Source: Bacteroidales bacterium (GTDB taxonomy: Bacteria > Bacteroidota > Bacteroidia > Bacteroidales > UBA10428). From it: a DNA stretch of 46,366 bases. A model generated the notes under the pieces. It ran no database searches, had not been told where the DNA came from, and worked only from the letters and a program-made list of their open reading frames with translations. How positions within the stretch are numbered: the stretch's first letter is position 1; each line of letters starts with the position of its first letter. The stretch is taken from contig JAFGQZ010000031.1 in the NCBI GenBank assembly GCA_016935435.1, forward strand, positions 1 to 46,366. Reading direction: 5' to 3'. Shown in pieces: positions 36,487-44,953 of the stretch. A program made the translations under genes and the position numbers.

Positions 36487-36761
36487 TACAGAAGGAGGTT
36501 ATTTTCTGGTTTTAATCGTAAAGCACCAATAAAAAAAAGAATACAGGCCATTGTAAACAATATATGCTCCAGCATATTAAAGAAATTGAACAACAAAAAT
36601 CCCTCAACAACGGTGCATATATTGCTTAATGTTATCAGCAGGACACCATATAGCCAAATTGCAGGAATTCGGTTGCATTTTCCCTTGCGTACCAGGTAAA
36701 AAAAATAAATGAAAAATGCAACGGAGGCCAGCATGTTTATTATTTCCTTGCTTTCATGCAT
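36486..36761 (-). CDS. Small three-helix membrane protein, likely sensor partner of the downstream kinase
   Basis: This 91-residue protein has three hydrophobic segments (MLASVAFFIYFFYLV, IWLYGVLLITLSNICTVV, ILFTMACILFFIGALRL). Its second half has the same layout as residues 40-90 of the adjacent kinase: a leucine/isoleucine helix with TLSNI or TLTNI, an aromatic loop, an E-H or E-x-E pair, a third helix, and a basic end. It ends in a TAATG overlap with the kinase. It is probably a stand-alone copy of the kinase's membrane module. No family is known to me. Confidence 0.65.
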   Translation of the reverse strand: MHESKEIINMLASVAFFIYFFYLVRKGKCNRIPAIWLYGVLLITLSNICTVVEGFLLFNFFNMLEHILFTMACILFFIGALRLKPENNLLL

Positions 36762-36843
36762 AAGAAGGGTGTCGGTTAATTAAATATATAAAAAAAACGC
36801 CAATGTGAATACTATTAATAGATGAAAAATCGGGATTATTCCG

Positions 36844-36905
36844 TCATTCGCGGAACAAGCTCTGCTTTAGCACTGTTTATTCGCAGAATCAATGAATATG
36901 GCAGG
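36844..36905. repeat. Intergenic repeat, copy B
   Basis: This is the partner of the 32635-32696 repeat in the same orientation on the plus strand, equal in length (62 bp) with one base lost and one gained. It lies in the 216-bp gap between the kinase operon start and the end of the NicO-like transporter gene, which otherwise contains nothing I can assign. Confidence 0.5.
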
Positions 36906-36977
36906 TTAAACAACGGCGGTTTATTGAAGAAACTATATGCCGGTGAAATACACGAGCAGGGTTAAAACATATTTTAA

Positions 36978-37634
36978 CTATAGGCCGAGAAATATTATGC
37001 CTGCACCGCAGGCAGTAATTGTTGCCCCTGCTAAAATATGCTGATATTTTTCAAGTGTATGCAATTTTACAAAACTAAAACCTTTAATAAGGAGCATGGT
37101 TACCGATAACATTGTAACAATGGTTGTAACAGAAAAAACAAGGGCAACTATTACAATTGCCATTAAATTGTGTTCGGCGGCCGGGTACATTAGAATGGGT
37201 ATAAGTGGCTCGCAGGGGCCAAATACGAATATAGTAAACAATACCCAAAAGGTCATTGTTCGCCGTGCTTTTTGTTCATCGGTAAGGTGTGTATGCGCAT
37301 GTTGCGGCTTTATAAGCCGGTGCACAACTGCCCAAATAGTATAAGCTACCCCGGCACCAAACAACAACCACGAAGCAAGGCTGCCCCTCATGCCTTCAAT
37401 AAGTTCAAGCTTGCCGACAGCTATACCAGCTGCAATTCCGATAACCCCTATAACTACCGAGCTTAATACATGACCGAGGCCACACAGAAAAACAATCCAC
37501 ATGGTTTTAACATTGCCCCATTTACGGGTCTGGGCCATTACAACAAACGGAAGGTAATGATCGGGGCCGGTAATGGTGTGCACAAAACCTAAAGCAGCAG
37601 CGGTTCCGGCCAATAGGGCAATACTTTGTTCCAT
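36978..37634 (-). CDS. NicO/UreH-like metal transporter family membrane protein
   Basis: This 218-residue protein has six predicted helices. Near the N-terminus it has H19 and the GPDH motif (HTITGPDHYLPFVVM, residues 19-33), then CGLGHVLSSV at 51-60. A cytoplasmic loop carries alternating histidines, QHAHTHLTDE (H112, H114, H116). A GPCEPLIPIL stretch lies at 139-148. This set resembles nickel/cobalt exporters and the UreH or sulfite-exporter TauE-related group. Metal transport is likely, but the ion and direction are unknown. A dyad-symmetric site 32 bases upstream suggests control by a dimeric repressor. Confidence 0.75.
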   Translation of the reverse strand: MEQSIALLAGTAAALGFVHTITGPDHYLPFVVMAQTRKWGNVKTMWIVFLCGLGHVLSSVVIGVIGIAAGIAVGKLELIEGMRGSLASWLLFGAGVAYTIWAVVHRLIKPQHAHTHLTDEQKARRTMTFWVLFTIFVFGPCEPLIPILMYPAAEHNLMAIVIVALVFSVTTIVTMLSVTMLLIKGFSFVKLHTLEKYQHILAGATITACGAGIIFLGL

Positions 37635-37665
37635 AATCAGGTTATATCAAGCCATTTTTTATTGC

Positions 37666-37692
37666 GTGTTACACTTATAAAATACGTAACAC
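37666..37692 (-). promoter_or_regulatory. Dyad operator upstream of the NicO-like transporter
   Basis: GTGTTAC at 37666-37672 and GTAACAC at 37686-37692 are perfect inverted arms separated by 13 bp of AT-rich sequence (centre-to-centre 20 bp, two helical turns). The flanks TTGC and TGCA continue the symmetry with a one-base shift. This is the geometry of a homodimeric repressor site. The regulator is not in the window. Confidence 0.5.
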
Positions 37693-37756
37693 TGCAAATA
37701 TAAACCAAAAACTTTATGTTGTTGGTTAATTTTTACAATGCTTTTTTATAAAACCA

Positions 37757-37764
37757 TATCTTTG
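37757..37764 (+). promoter_or_regulatory. Bacteroidetes -7 promoter box (TATCTTTG) of the acyltransferase gene
   Basis: This is an exact TAnnTTTG match 86 bases before the ATG at 37851, implying a leader of about 80 bases. A 19-codon ORF starting at 37767 lies in that leader, but its significance is unclear. Confidence 0.5.
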
Positions 37765-37850
37765 GCATGAGTGGTAAAAATCTCCCATGTGATATAATAA
37801 TTTATAAACGAAACAGTTACATTTAACAATTATTAAAATAACTAATCCGG

Positions 37851-38699
37851 ATGAAGCACATCGATTTGGAATCGACCCTTAGAAACAACGGTTCGCCCTT
37901 GTTAAGAAAATTGCCCGGTTTTATTATAAGTATATTAAAGAAAATTGTGCATGAAGAGGAAATGAACCGGCTTTTAGGGCTTTACGGCAACCTTGGCCCG
38001 CGCGATTTTCTCGATGCCATATTAAAGGAATTTGGGTTAAAAGTAAATATCGAAGGCATTGAGAACCTTCCTGAAGATGGCCGTTGTTTTTTTGCCGGCA
38101 ACCATCCTTTTGGTATCATCGACGGATTAATACTGACTCACACCGTTTCGGGCAAATATGGCCATTTAAAGGCTATTGGTAACGATGCCTTTATGTATGT
38201 TCCCCCTTTAAGGCCTTTTATTGCAGCAGTTAATGTTTATGGGCGCAACCAGAAAGAAGTTGTGAAACAACTCGATGAGCTGTTTGCTTCCGATATGCCT
38301 GTTACCCATTTTCCGGCAGGCGAGGTTTCGCGAATATACAAAGGCAAAATATCCGATAACCTTTGGCAAAAAAGCTTTATTACCAAGTCTGTAGCCCATC
38401 GAAGGCAAATTGTCCCGTTTTATTTCAGGGGCAGAAATTCTATATTGTTTTATGTGGTATTTATTGTTCGCAAAGTTTTAGGCATTAAAATAAACATTGA
38501 ACTTATTCTGTTGCCTCGCGAAATGTTCAAAAAGCGGGGCAAAACCCTGTCTGCTGTCATTGGAAAACCGGTTTCTTATACAAGTTTCGACAACAGGTTT
38601 ACACACAACCTGTGGTGCGAAAAGATCAGGGAATATACCTACAGCCTGAATGAAAAGCCTTTTCGTTCTTTTGAAGAATTTCTATCAGATAGTAAATAG
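37851..38699 (+). CDS. PlsC-like lysophospholipid/glycerol acyltransferase
   Basis: This is a 282-residue protein of the LPLAT superfamily. Motif I is NHPFGIIDG at residues 84-92 (H85 and D91, spaced as in the NHPLGG-type hemolysin/OlsB-like group rather than the usual HX4D). Motif III is HFPAGEVSR at 153-161. There is one weak N-terminal hydrophobic segment. It should transfer an acyl group from acyl-ACP or acyl-CoA to a lysolipid at the inner membrane. The acceptor, possibly an ornithine or amino lipid, is inferred only from the motif subtype. Confidence 0.85.
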   Translation: MKHIDLESTLRNNGSPLLRKLPGFIISILKKIVHEEEMNRLLGLYGNLGPRDFLDAILKEFGLKVNIEGIENLPEDGRCFFAGNHPFGIIDGLILTHTVSGKYGHLKAIGNDAFMYVPPLRPFIAAVNVYGRNQKEVVKQLDELFASDMPVTHFPAGEVSRIYKGKISDNLWQKSFITKSVAHRRQIVPFYFRGRNSILFYVVFIVRKVLGIKINIELILLPREMFKKRGKTLSAVIGKPVSYTSFDNRFTHNLWCEKIREYTYSLNEKPFRSFEEFLSDSK

Positions 38700-38791
38700 T
38701 GTAAGAAATACGGGTTGGATACAGGTTTTATATTACAATGCCGCTTGCTTTACATTTTACTGTAAACCTATGGTAAAAAGGAAATGATTGC

Positions 38792-41443
38792 TTAATAATC
38801 GTTGCCCTGACCGTTGTCTTCACTATCGTCCCATTCCAATATAAATTCGTTTGAACGGGTACGGTATTTTCCCGAATCGGTTTTTTGAAGTACTGCCGGT
38901 TGGTTTTCGCTTGTTGTGTTTTCATCGGAAGGCAGATTGTTGGATGTTTCCACCGATTTCCCTGAAAACAATTGCTGAAGCACATTTTTTTCCTGTTCAA
39001 TCTTTTCCTTAAAGCGTGTACGGGCAGTTTTTTTGTCGTATTTTACCTCAAAAGTTGTTCCAATTCCAGAAATAATAACCGGTATTATTGTTCTGTGTGT
39101 GCCATCGTTAACAATATAACCAAATTCAGTTATTTCCGAATTTTTGCTTTTTGCTTTTTTCCATAGAAAATCAGAAAGTGCCAATTGCAGGCGGTATTCA
39201 TATTTGTTATCGAAACCATGCACCCCTGCACAGTCAAAACTTAATGCCGATGAGGTTACCCTGGTTTGTTCCAAAAAAACCTGTTGGTTGTGAATTGTAA
39301 TATTTGCTGCGAGGTTATCAAACCTGATATCTTTTAGTTCTTCAACGTTTACAAACCCCGAAAGCCCAAGCAAAGGTTCATACTCCCTTATTCTGCCATG
39401 GGCAAGCAAAACATTTGCCTGGGTTGTAACCGACGAAGGAATAAAATCGAGAGTATTTGTCCATGCGATGGCCAGTTTTACATTGCCCGATATTTTTCCA
39501 TCGAGGTGCTGGTGGCCGATAAAGTCCTGGTTAAAATTATTGGTTGACTGCAAAAGCTTTTTAATATCGACACCAGTAAGGTTAACATCGGTAAACAATT
39601 CTATATCGCCCTCTTTGTTTTGGCCAATGCTTGCCATGCCCGATACGCTCCCGTCGAACCCGTTCATTGAAAACCCGCTTAAAACAGCATTTTGACTTTG
39701 ATAATCGACAAAACCTTTAGCATTGTTAGTTTGGAACTTTCCATAGGCAAACGAACTAATGGACATATTGCCCGATACCCTAATTGAGTCTGGGAACCTT
39801 ATTGGCCCGGAATTGTTGTTGTTGCTGCTGTTAACCCCTAAAAACTCATCGGCCTGAAAATGGCCTGAATGTATTGAGCCTTCATAAACCGGAATAGGTT
39901 TTGCTTCTAAAAAGTTTTTCAACTTGCCGTTTAGGGTAAAATCCGATTGTCCGCTGTTAAATTGTAAATTATTTATATTTAAAATATTATTTTCAGTTAG
40001 TTCAATTTTACCTTTAATAATACCGGTGGGAATATTCAACCGTGGGAAATCAACTATCAGATTAATAATATCGATTTTTGCCCTTAATGTAATATCTTGT
40101 AAAATATTATCTTGAGGCTGTTTATTTTTATTTATAATTGCAGCAATTGCTATTTGGTTTTCAAATTCGCCGCTGTTAACAGTTACATCTTTTATTTTAA
40201 CAAGTTCTTTAATGTCGGCATAAAAAATCTTACCTGTTGAAGAGATGGCAATTTGTGGAGAAATAAGGTTTTCGAGTTTTAACCTGCCCCACTGGGCACT
40301 ATTTCCTGTTTTAAAATAGAAGGTGTCGAGCATTACCGATGTGGTTTTAGGAAGGTGCTCTTTACCATTGTTGGCTTTACCGGTTAAATAAACATCGGAT
40401 AAAACTATGTTGTTTTTACGTTCGAAAATTTTTCCCTCGGTAATTTTAAAATGGGTTTTTATAGAAGGAAGTTGCTTTTTGGTTTGGCCTTTTATAGTTG
40501 CCCGAATATCGAGCGTTCCGCTTCGCAGTTCTACGCCATTCTCACCTAAAAGTCCTTTTAATAAAGCCTTATCAATCTGGCGTAATGGCACTTTCGAAGC
40601 AGAAAAATCCAAATTGGCAAACATATCGTTTGTTGCATTGAAATAGCCTGTTGCTTTAAAAGGGATGTTGCTGAAACTAAAAACCCCCTTTTTAATCAGA
40701 TAGTTTTCATTTTTGTTTTCCAGGGCAATATCAATTTCGAAATGTTGGTTCGGTTCTAATTTTTGGTTTTTTGCAACGAATTTTTTAAGAATGCCGTTTG
40801 TTTTAAGCTTTATTAAAAAATTATCGGGGCTGAATGAGCCTGAAGCCGAACCCTTTTCGAAAAAAATTTGTGAATACGACAATTTTTTGGCATCGTAGGT
40901 GTAAACATCAAGTGCTGTAGCCGAAAAGCTTTTAATATTAGCCGAAAAGCCTTGCTTTCCATTATCGGGGCGTTTTTTTAATATTTCTAACGACGATTTA
41001 CCATTTTTATCGGTCAATACTTGTAAATGGCCGTTGTTAATGGATATTTTTCGCAATTCGTAATTATTGCCTAATAAGCTAATAAGATTTAACTGCAAGT
41101 AAACCTTTTTGGCAAATAATAGTGTGTCGCCCTTTTCTGTTATACAATCAGAAAGGTTTAATGAAGCAGGCACCCTGGCATACACATTTTTTAGTTCAAC
41201 ACTTGCAAGCGGGAATTTCTGAAAAACTGAAAAATGTATATCACTTTTTCGGACATGGATTTCACAGGCAAGGTATTTATTGGCCTGTTCAGTTAAAGCA
41301 GTTACAATTTTATCCTGAACCGAACGGCTGAATATTAGGCCTGCAACAATTATCAGAAACCATACAGCAACAATTGCCAAAATGTATTTCACCAATTTAT
41401 TTATCGGTAAGTTTCCCATTTTCAGATTATTACCTGATAGCAT
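38792..41443 (-). CDS. AsmA-like envelope protein
   Basis: This protein of about 883 residues has an N-terminal membrane anchor (YILAIVAVWFLIIVAGLIF), and the rest is predicted periplasmic. Right after the anchor comes the AsmA-type start (RSVQDKIVTALTEQANKYL, then FPLASVELKNVYARV). The remainder is a long beta-strand array with repeated ISSTGKIFYADIKEL-like and LNGKLKNFLEA-like units. It ends with a low-complexity acidic tail (DDSEDNGQGNDY). AsmA-family proteins act in lipid transport between membranes. The longest frame begins with TTG, so I use ATG 41443, and ATG 41419 is also possible. It follows pepE closely and is probably co-transcribed with it. Confidence 0.82.
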   Translation of the reverse strand: MLSGNNLKMGNLPINKLVKYILAIVAVWFLIIVAGLIFSRSVQDKIVTALTEQANKYLACEIHVRKSDIHFSVFQKFPLASVELKNVYARVPASLNLSDCITEKGDTLLFAKKVYLQLNLISLLGNNYELRKISINNGHLQVLTDKNGKSSLEILKKRPDNGKQGFSANIKSFSATALDVYTYDAKKLSYSQIFFEKGSASGSFSPDNFLIKLKTNGILKKFVAKNQKLEPNQHFEIDIALENKNENYLIKKGVFSFSNIPFKATGYFNATNDMFANLDFSASKVPLRQIDKALLKGLLGENGVELRSGTLDIRATIKGQTKKQLPSIKTHFKITEGKIFERKNNIVLSDVYLTGKANNGKEHLPKTTSVMLDTFYFKTGNSAQWGRLKLENLISPQIAISSTGKIFYADIKELVKIKDVTVNSGEFENQIAIAAIINKNKQPQDNILQDITLRAKIDIINLIVDFPRLNIPTGIIKGKIELTENNILNINNLQFNSGQSDFTLNGKLKNFLEAKPIPVYEGSIHSGHFQADEFLGVNSSNNNNSGPIRFPDSIRVSGNMSISSFAYGKFQTNNAKGFVDYQSQNAVLSGFSMNGFDGSVSGMASIGQNKEGDIELFTDVNLTGVDIKKLLQSTNNFNQDFIGHQHLDGKISGNVKLAIAWTNTLDFIPSSVTTQANVLLAHGRIREYEPLLGLSGFVNVEELKDIRFDNLAANITIHNQQVFLEQTRVTSSALSFDCAGVHGFDNKYEYRLQLALSDFLWKKAKSKNSEITEFGYIVNDGTHRTIIPVIISGIGTTFEVKYDKKTARTRFKEKIEQEKNVLQQLFSGKSVETSNNLPSDENTTSENQPAVLQKTDSGKYRTRSNEFILEWDDSEDNGQGNDY

Positions 41444-41452
41444 ATTCAAACC

Positions 41453-42160
41453 TCACACCATTAAGAATGAGAAATCATCACCGGGGGCTAATTCAAGGGG
41501 TTCTTTTTCATATTTGAATATACGGCAGCTTTTGTCGCCTTTAAGTTGTAGTGAGTTGCCGGAAAATTCGAACAAAGAGCCCTCACGAAGTCCGGCTACA
41601 GTGATGTTCTGGTTAACGGAAATAAATTCTTTTATACGGGTTTCGCGGCCCTCGCCAGCAAAATTCTGCAATGTGGCATCGGTGTAATGTGGATTAATCT
41701 GGAAAGGTATAAGTCCCAGGGCATCGAACGACAATGGCTCCACAACGGGCATATCGTTTGTTGTTCGAATAGTGGGGCATGCCAGGTTTGAGCCTGCGCT
41801 CCAGCCAATATAAGGTGTTCCTGAAAAAACTTTCAGCCTGATTTTTTCCATCAGGTTGTTTTCCTGCATGGTTTTCAGTAGGTGAAAGGTGTTTCCGCCA
41901 CCAACAATTATCATTTCTGTTTTTTCAATTTCGCGCAGGTGGCTTTTCGACCAATGGATAGGTGTAAGTTCTATACCACATAAAATTAATTTTTCTGCCA
42001 CCATTTTGAAATAATTGTCCCACGAAACTGTAATCCCTGCATAGGGAATAAAAACTGCTTTTACCGGCTTTTGGCCTGCAAATGTTTTTATATAGGGCAG
42101 GGTATAGGCCAGATAATCTTCACCGGCGTTAGTTGAGTTGCTAAACAAAAGTAACCTCAT
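41453..42160 (-). CDS. pepE: Dipeptidase E (peptidase S51)
   Basis: This 235-residue aspartyl dipeptidase has a class I glutamine-amidotransferase-like fold. It shows IIVGGGNTFHLLKTM and the nucleophile elbow GWSAGSNLACP with the catalytic serine, followed by FQINPHYTDAT bearing the likely histidine. PepE cleaves Asp-X dipeptides in the cytoplasm. It begins 8 bases after the histidine kinase gene and ends a few bases before the AsmA-like gene. Confidence 0.92.
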   Translation of the reverse strand: MRLLLFSNSTNAGEDYLAYTLPYIKTFAGQKPVKAVFIPYAGITVSWDNYFKMVAEKLILCGIELTPIHWSKSHLREIEKTEMIIVGGGNTFHLLKTMQENNLMEKIRLKVFSGTPYIGWSAGSNLACPTIRTTNDMPVVEPLSFDALGLIPFQINPHYTDATLQNFAGEGRETRIKEFISVNQNITVAGLREGSLFEFSGNSLQLKGDKSCRIFKYEKEPLELAPGDDFSFLMV

Positions 42161-42168
42161 ACGAAATA

Positions 42169-44847
42169 TTAATTAGTAAAATCCATTCCCGTTTGCAAAA
42201 AGGCCATGTTTGTTTTTGTTTTACCAGTTGCTGTTTCAGTACATTTTAGCGAAAGCTGGTTGCTGTTAATAAACTGTGCCATTTTAAGTAATAGTTTTCG
42301 ACTGTCGATGGGTTTGGCAATATAATCGTCGGCACCGGCAGACAGGCACCGTTCCCTGTCGCCTTCCATAGCAAAGGCTGTTTGGGCTATAACAGGTATT
42401 TTCGGATAAGATTCTTTTAAGCGTATAGTTGTTTCGATTCCGTTTAATAATGGCATTTGCAAATCCATTAATATCAAATCGACAGAAGGGTAAAACTGAA
42501 CAGCCTCTAAGGCTTCTTTTCCGTTTGAAGCACGAATAATTTGTGCTTTTGTAGGTTCGATAATATGGAATAGATAAATAAAATTGGTATCGTTGTCTTC
42601 GGCAATTATTATGGTTTTCCCCGTCCAGTCGTATGCGGTTTCAGGCTCAGTGTTTTCCTCTCGGTTGACGGTTTCAGCAACCTTAATATATGGAATTTCA
42701 AATGAAAAACAGCTTCCTTTTCCTGGTTCGCTGGTAACCCACATTTGCCCACCTAATAGTTCAACAAGGTTTTTGGTAATGGCCAGCCCAAGACCTGTAC
42801 CGCTTATTTTTTTTTCTTCGGAAAGTTTTGTTCGTGTGAAACGGTCGAAAACCGATTTAACATCTTCTTTCGACATACCAATACCTGTGTCTTTCACATA
42901 AAATTCAACGGTGCGTGCAGGCTTTATTGAAAAACCAATTTCGATACAGCCCTCTTCAGTGAATTTTACAGCATTGCTAATAAGGTTCGATAAAATTTGT
43001 TTCAGGCGGAATTCATCGGTGCGGATGGCAATAGTTTCCTGTGGTATTTTAAGCTTAATTTCTAAAGCTTCCTTTTCCATGCGATTTTTGTATGCTTCAA
43101 AATTTACAGCAAGGCTTTCAATAATTTTTGCAGGCACACATTCGGTTTTATTAATTTTTAACTGACCGGCTTCAATTTTTGCTATGTCAATAATATCATC
43201 GATAAGGTTCAGGAGCATTTCGCTGCTGGTTTGTATATGCTGTATAAATTCTTTTTTAAGTTCATCGGGTATATCTTTCGACGATAGCATATTTGAAAAA
43301 CCTATAATAGAATTCATGGGTGTGCGTATCTCGTGCGACATGTTTGCCAGGAACGACGACTTTTGCTTGTCGCTGGCAATAGCCCTTATGGTTTCGTTTT
43401 TAAGGCTTTCGATGTACTTGTTGCGCAAACTGGTATCGATTATTATGCCCCGTCGGCCAATAACCCTTACCCCTTTTCTGATAACATCGGAATACACTGT
43501 GGCAGGAAAGGTCGAACCATCGTTGCGACGTGCAGTAAAGTCGTTGTTCTCCACTTTTGAAAAGCCAAAGATTGTGCCCGAAGGGTTAGTATTAATAATC
43601 TCTAAAATGTTAAGCCCATTTGCAATATCATTTTTATTGTAGCCGAAAGTTTTGTACCATGCTTCGTTTACGTAAGTAAGGTTGCCAAGCCTGTCGGTTT
43701 CGTAAATGCATTGCGGCAGCATATCACAGAGTTCCTGGTAACGCTGCTGGTTTTCTTCGGCAACTCGAAGTGCATAGTTGCGTTGTTTTTCACGAAGGCT
43801 CAATTCTGCAAGCATGTTTCGGAATGCCTTATAAATTTGACGTATTTCGATGGTTGAATGGCGTATGTCGAACAGGGCCTTCTTATTGAATCCGTTACGC
43901 GATAGCGAAGCAATATATTGGTTAAGCTGTTCCAGGTTGTACACAAGGTACCTCGATGTGTATATGCTCATGAAAAATGCCAGGGCTATTAATACAAATG
44001 CGGTAAGGGCAAAAATCAGGTTAAGCCTTGTGGTGTATGTTACTAAATGGCTGTTTGCCAATTGTAGGGCCTGGTTTATTGAACCTTCGAGTTCTTCTGC
44101 AGCTTCGTTAAGTTGCCGGCTATAGCCATTTGGGGCGTGTTTTCCAATTTTTAAATCAAGTTCTACAATATCGGAAAAGGCAGCATAATACAAAACAACA
44201 GTATTTATTAAACCCTGTTTCACGAAATTTATATTTTCGGGGTAGTCATTTATTTGGTTTTGAATGTCTGTACATATTTGCCCAACCAATGGCAAAAGGC
44301 TTGAATCGTTGGCTAGCAAGTATTCTTTTTCTGTCAGCTTTAGTTGCACCAAAGGGCTAAAATCCGGGCCTAGCTCTTTTTCAAGATAGCTGCGACAGCT
44401 TTTCAGCTTTCCTTCTAGTCCGTAATTGCGGAATCCGCGTCGATATTGGCTGTACACCAGGCTATCGAGCAAGGTGCAATAGTTTGTATAGGCATTTCTC
44501 ACTAAGCCTAAACGTTCTTTTAACTGCTGGTAATACCTTTTGTTATTAGAGGCAATATTGACAAAACAACTGTCGATATTGGATAATAGCCTGTAATGGG
44601 CATTTAGGTATTCACTTTCGCCAGAAATGTAAAAAGATTCTGAATATATGTCGCCGGAAAGAAAATTAGAAACTTCGTTTTGGTCTTTAAGCAACTGGTA
44701 CCTGAAATATTGCAGATTTTCAACTACCGATAGCTGATTGGTTTTAATCGATTTATGGGCATAAAACAATAAAAACAACAACCCAGACACCATAAAAGTT
44801 GAAAGGACAAACCAAAGTAAAAGCCTGTATCTTAGTGAGTTAAACAT
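42169..44847 (-). CDS. Hybrid sensor histidine kinase with large periplasmic sensor
   Basis: This 892-residue protein has TM1 at about 10-30, a helical periplasmic sensor at about 35-275 with no recognised family, TM2 at about 277-297 and a HAMP-like linker. A PAS domain (365-475) contains IYETDRLGNLTYVNEAWYKTFGY. HisKA has H505 in SHEIRTPMNSIIGF. HATPase_c (about 610-720) has NLISNAVKFT, DTGIGM and GTGLGLAI. The receiver domain has D795 in LMDLQMP and K845 in AKP. As with the other kinase in the window, the receiver is terminal and no DNA-binding domain is attached. It is first in a tight string with pepE and the AsmA-like gene. Confidence 0.93.
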   Translation of the reverse strand: MFNSLRYRLLLWFVLSTFMVSGLLFLLFYAHKSIKTNQLSVVENLQYFRYQLLKDQNEVSNFLSGDIYSESFYISGESEYLNAHYRLLSNIDSCFVNIASNNKRYYQQLKERLGLVRNAYTNYCTLLDSLVYSQYRRGFRNYGLEGKLKSCRSYLEKELGPDFSPLVQLKLTEKEYLLANDSSLLPLVGQICTDIQNQINDYPENINFVKQGLINTVVLYYAAFSDIVELDLKIGKHAPNGYSRQLNEAAEELEGSINQALQLANSHLVTYTTRLNLIFALTAFVLIALAFFMSIYTSRYLVYNLEQLNQYIASLSRNGFNKKALFDIRHSTIEIRQIYKAFRNMLAELSLREKQRNYALRVAEENQQRYQELCDMLPQCIYETDRLGNLTYVNEAWYKTFGYNKNDIANGLNILEIINTNPSGTIFGFSKVENNDFTARRNDGSTFPATVYSDVIRKGVRVIGRRGIIIDTSLRNKYIESLKNETIRAIASDKQKSSFLANMSHEIRTPMNSIIGFSNMLSSKDIPDELKKEFIQHIQTSSEMLLNLIDDIIDIAKIEAGQLKINKTECVPAKIIESLAVNFEAYKNRMEKEALEIKLKIPQETIAIRTDEFRLKQILSNLISNAVKFTEEGCIEIGFSIKPARTVEFYVKDTGIGMSKEDVKSVFDRFTRTKLSEEKKISGTGLGLAITKNLVELLGGQMWVTSEPGKGSCFSFEIPYIKVAETVNREENTEPETAYDWTGKTIIIAEDNDTNFIYLFHIIEPTKAQIIRASNGKEALEAVQFYPSVDLILMDLQMPLLNGIETTIRLKESYPKIPVIAQTAFAMEGDRERCLSAGADDYIAKPIDSRKLLLKMAQFINSNQLSLKCTETATGKTKTNMAFLQTGMDFTN

Positions 44848-44953
44848 TATGCTATAACCAAAAAACCCCAGGGCTTAAAATAATAATTAACTCTTGGTTA
44901 TGGCTTAATTGGTCCAAAAAGTTATTCACAGGGTGGCCAAAAAAATCATGGAA

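Noticed and set aside
37767..37826. 19-codon ORF in the leader of the acyltransferase gene
   Set aside because: No attenuator-like stem, codon run or conservation argument supports a leader peptide.
43184..43642. 152-codon open frame antisense to the histidine kinase at 42169-44847
   Set aside because: It mirrors the HisKA and PAS coding region and has no motif of its own.
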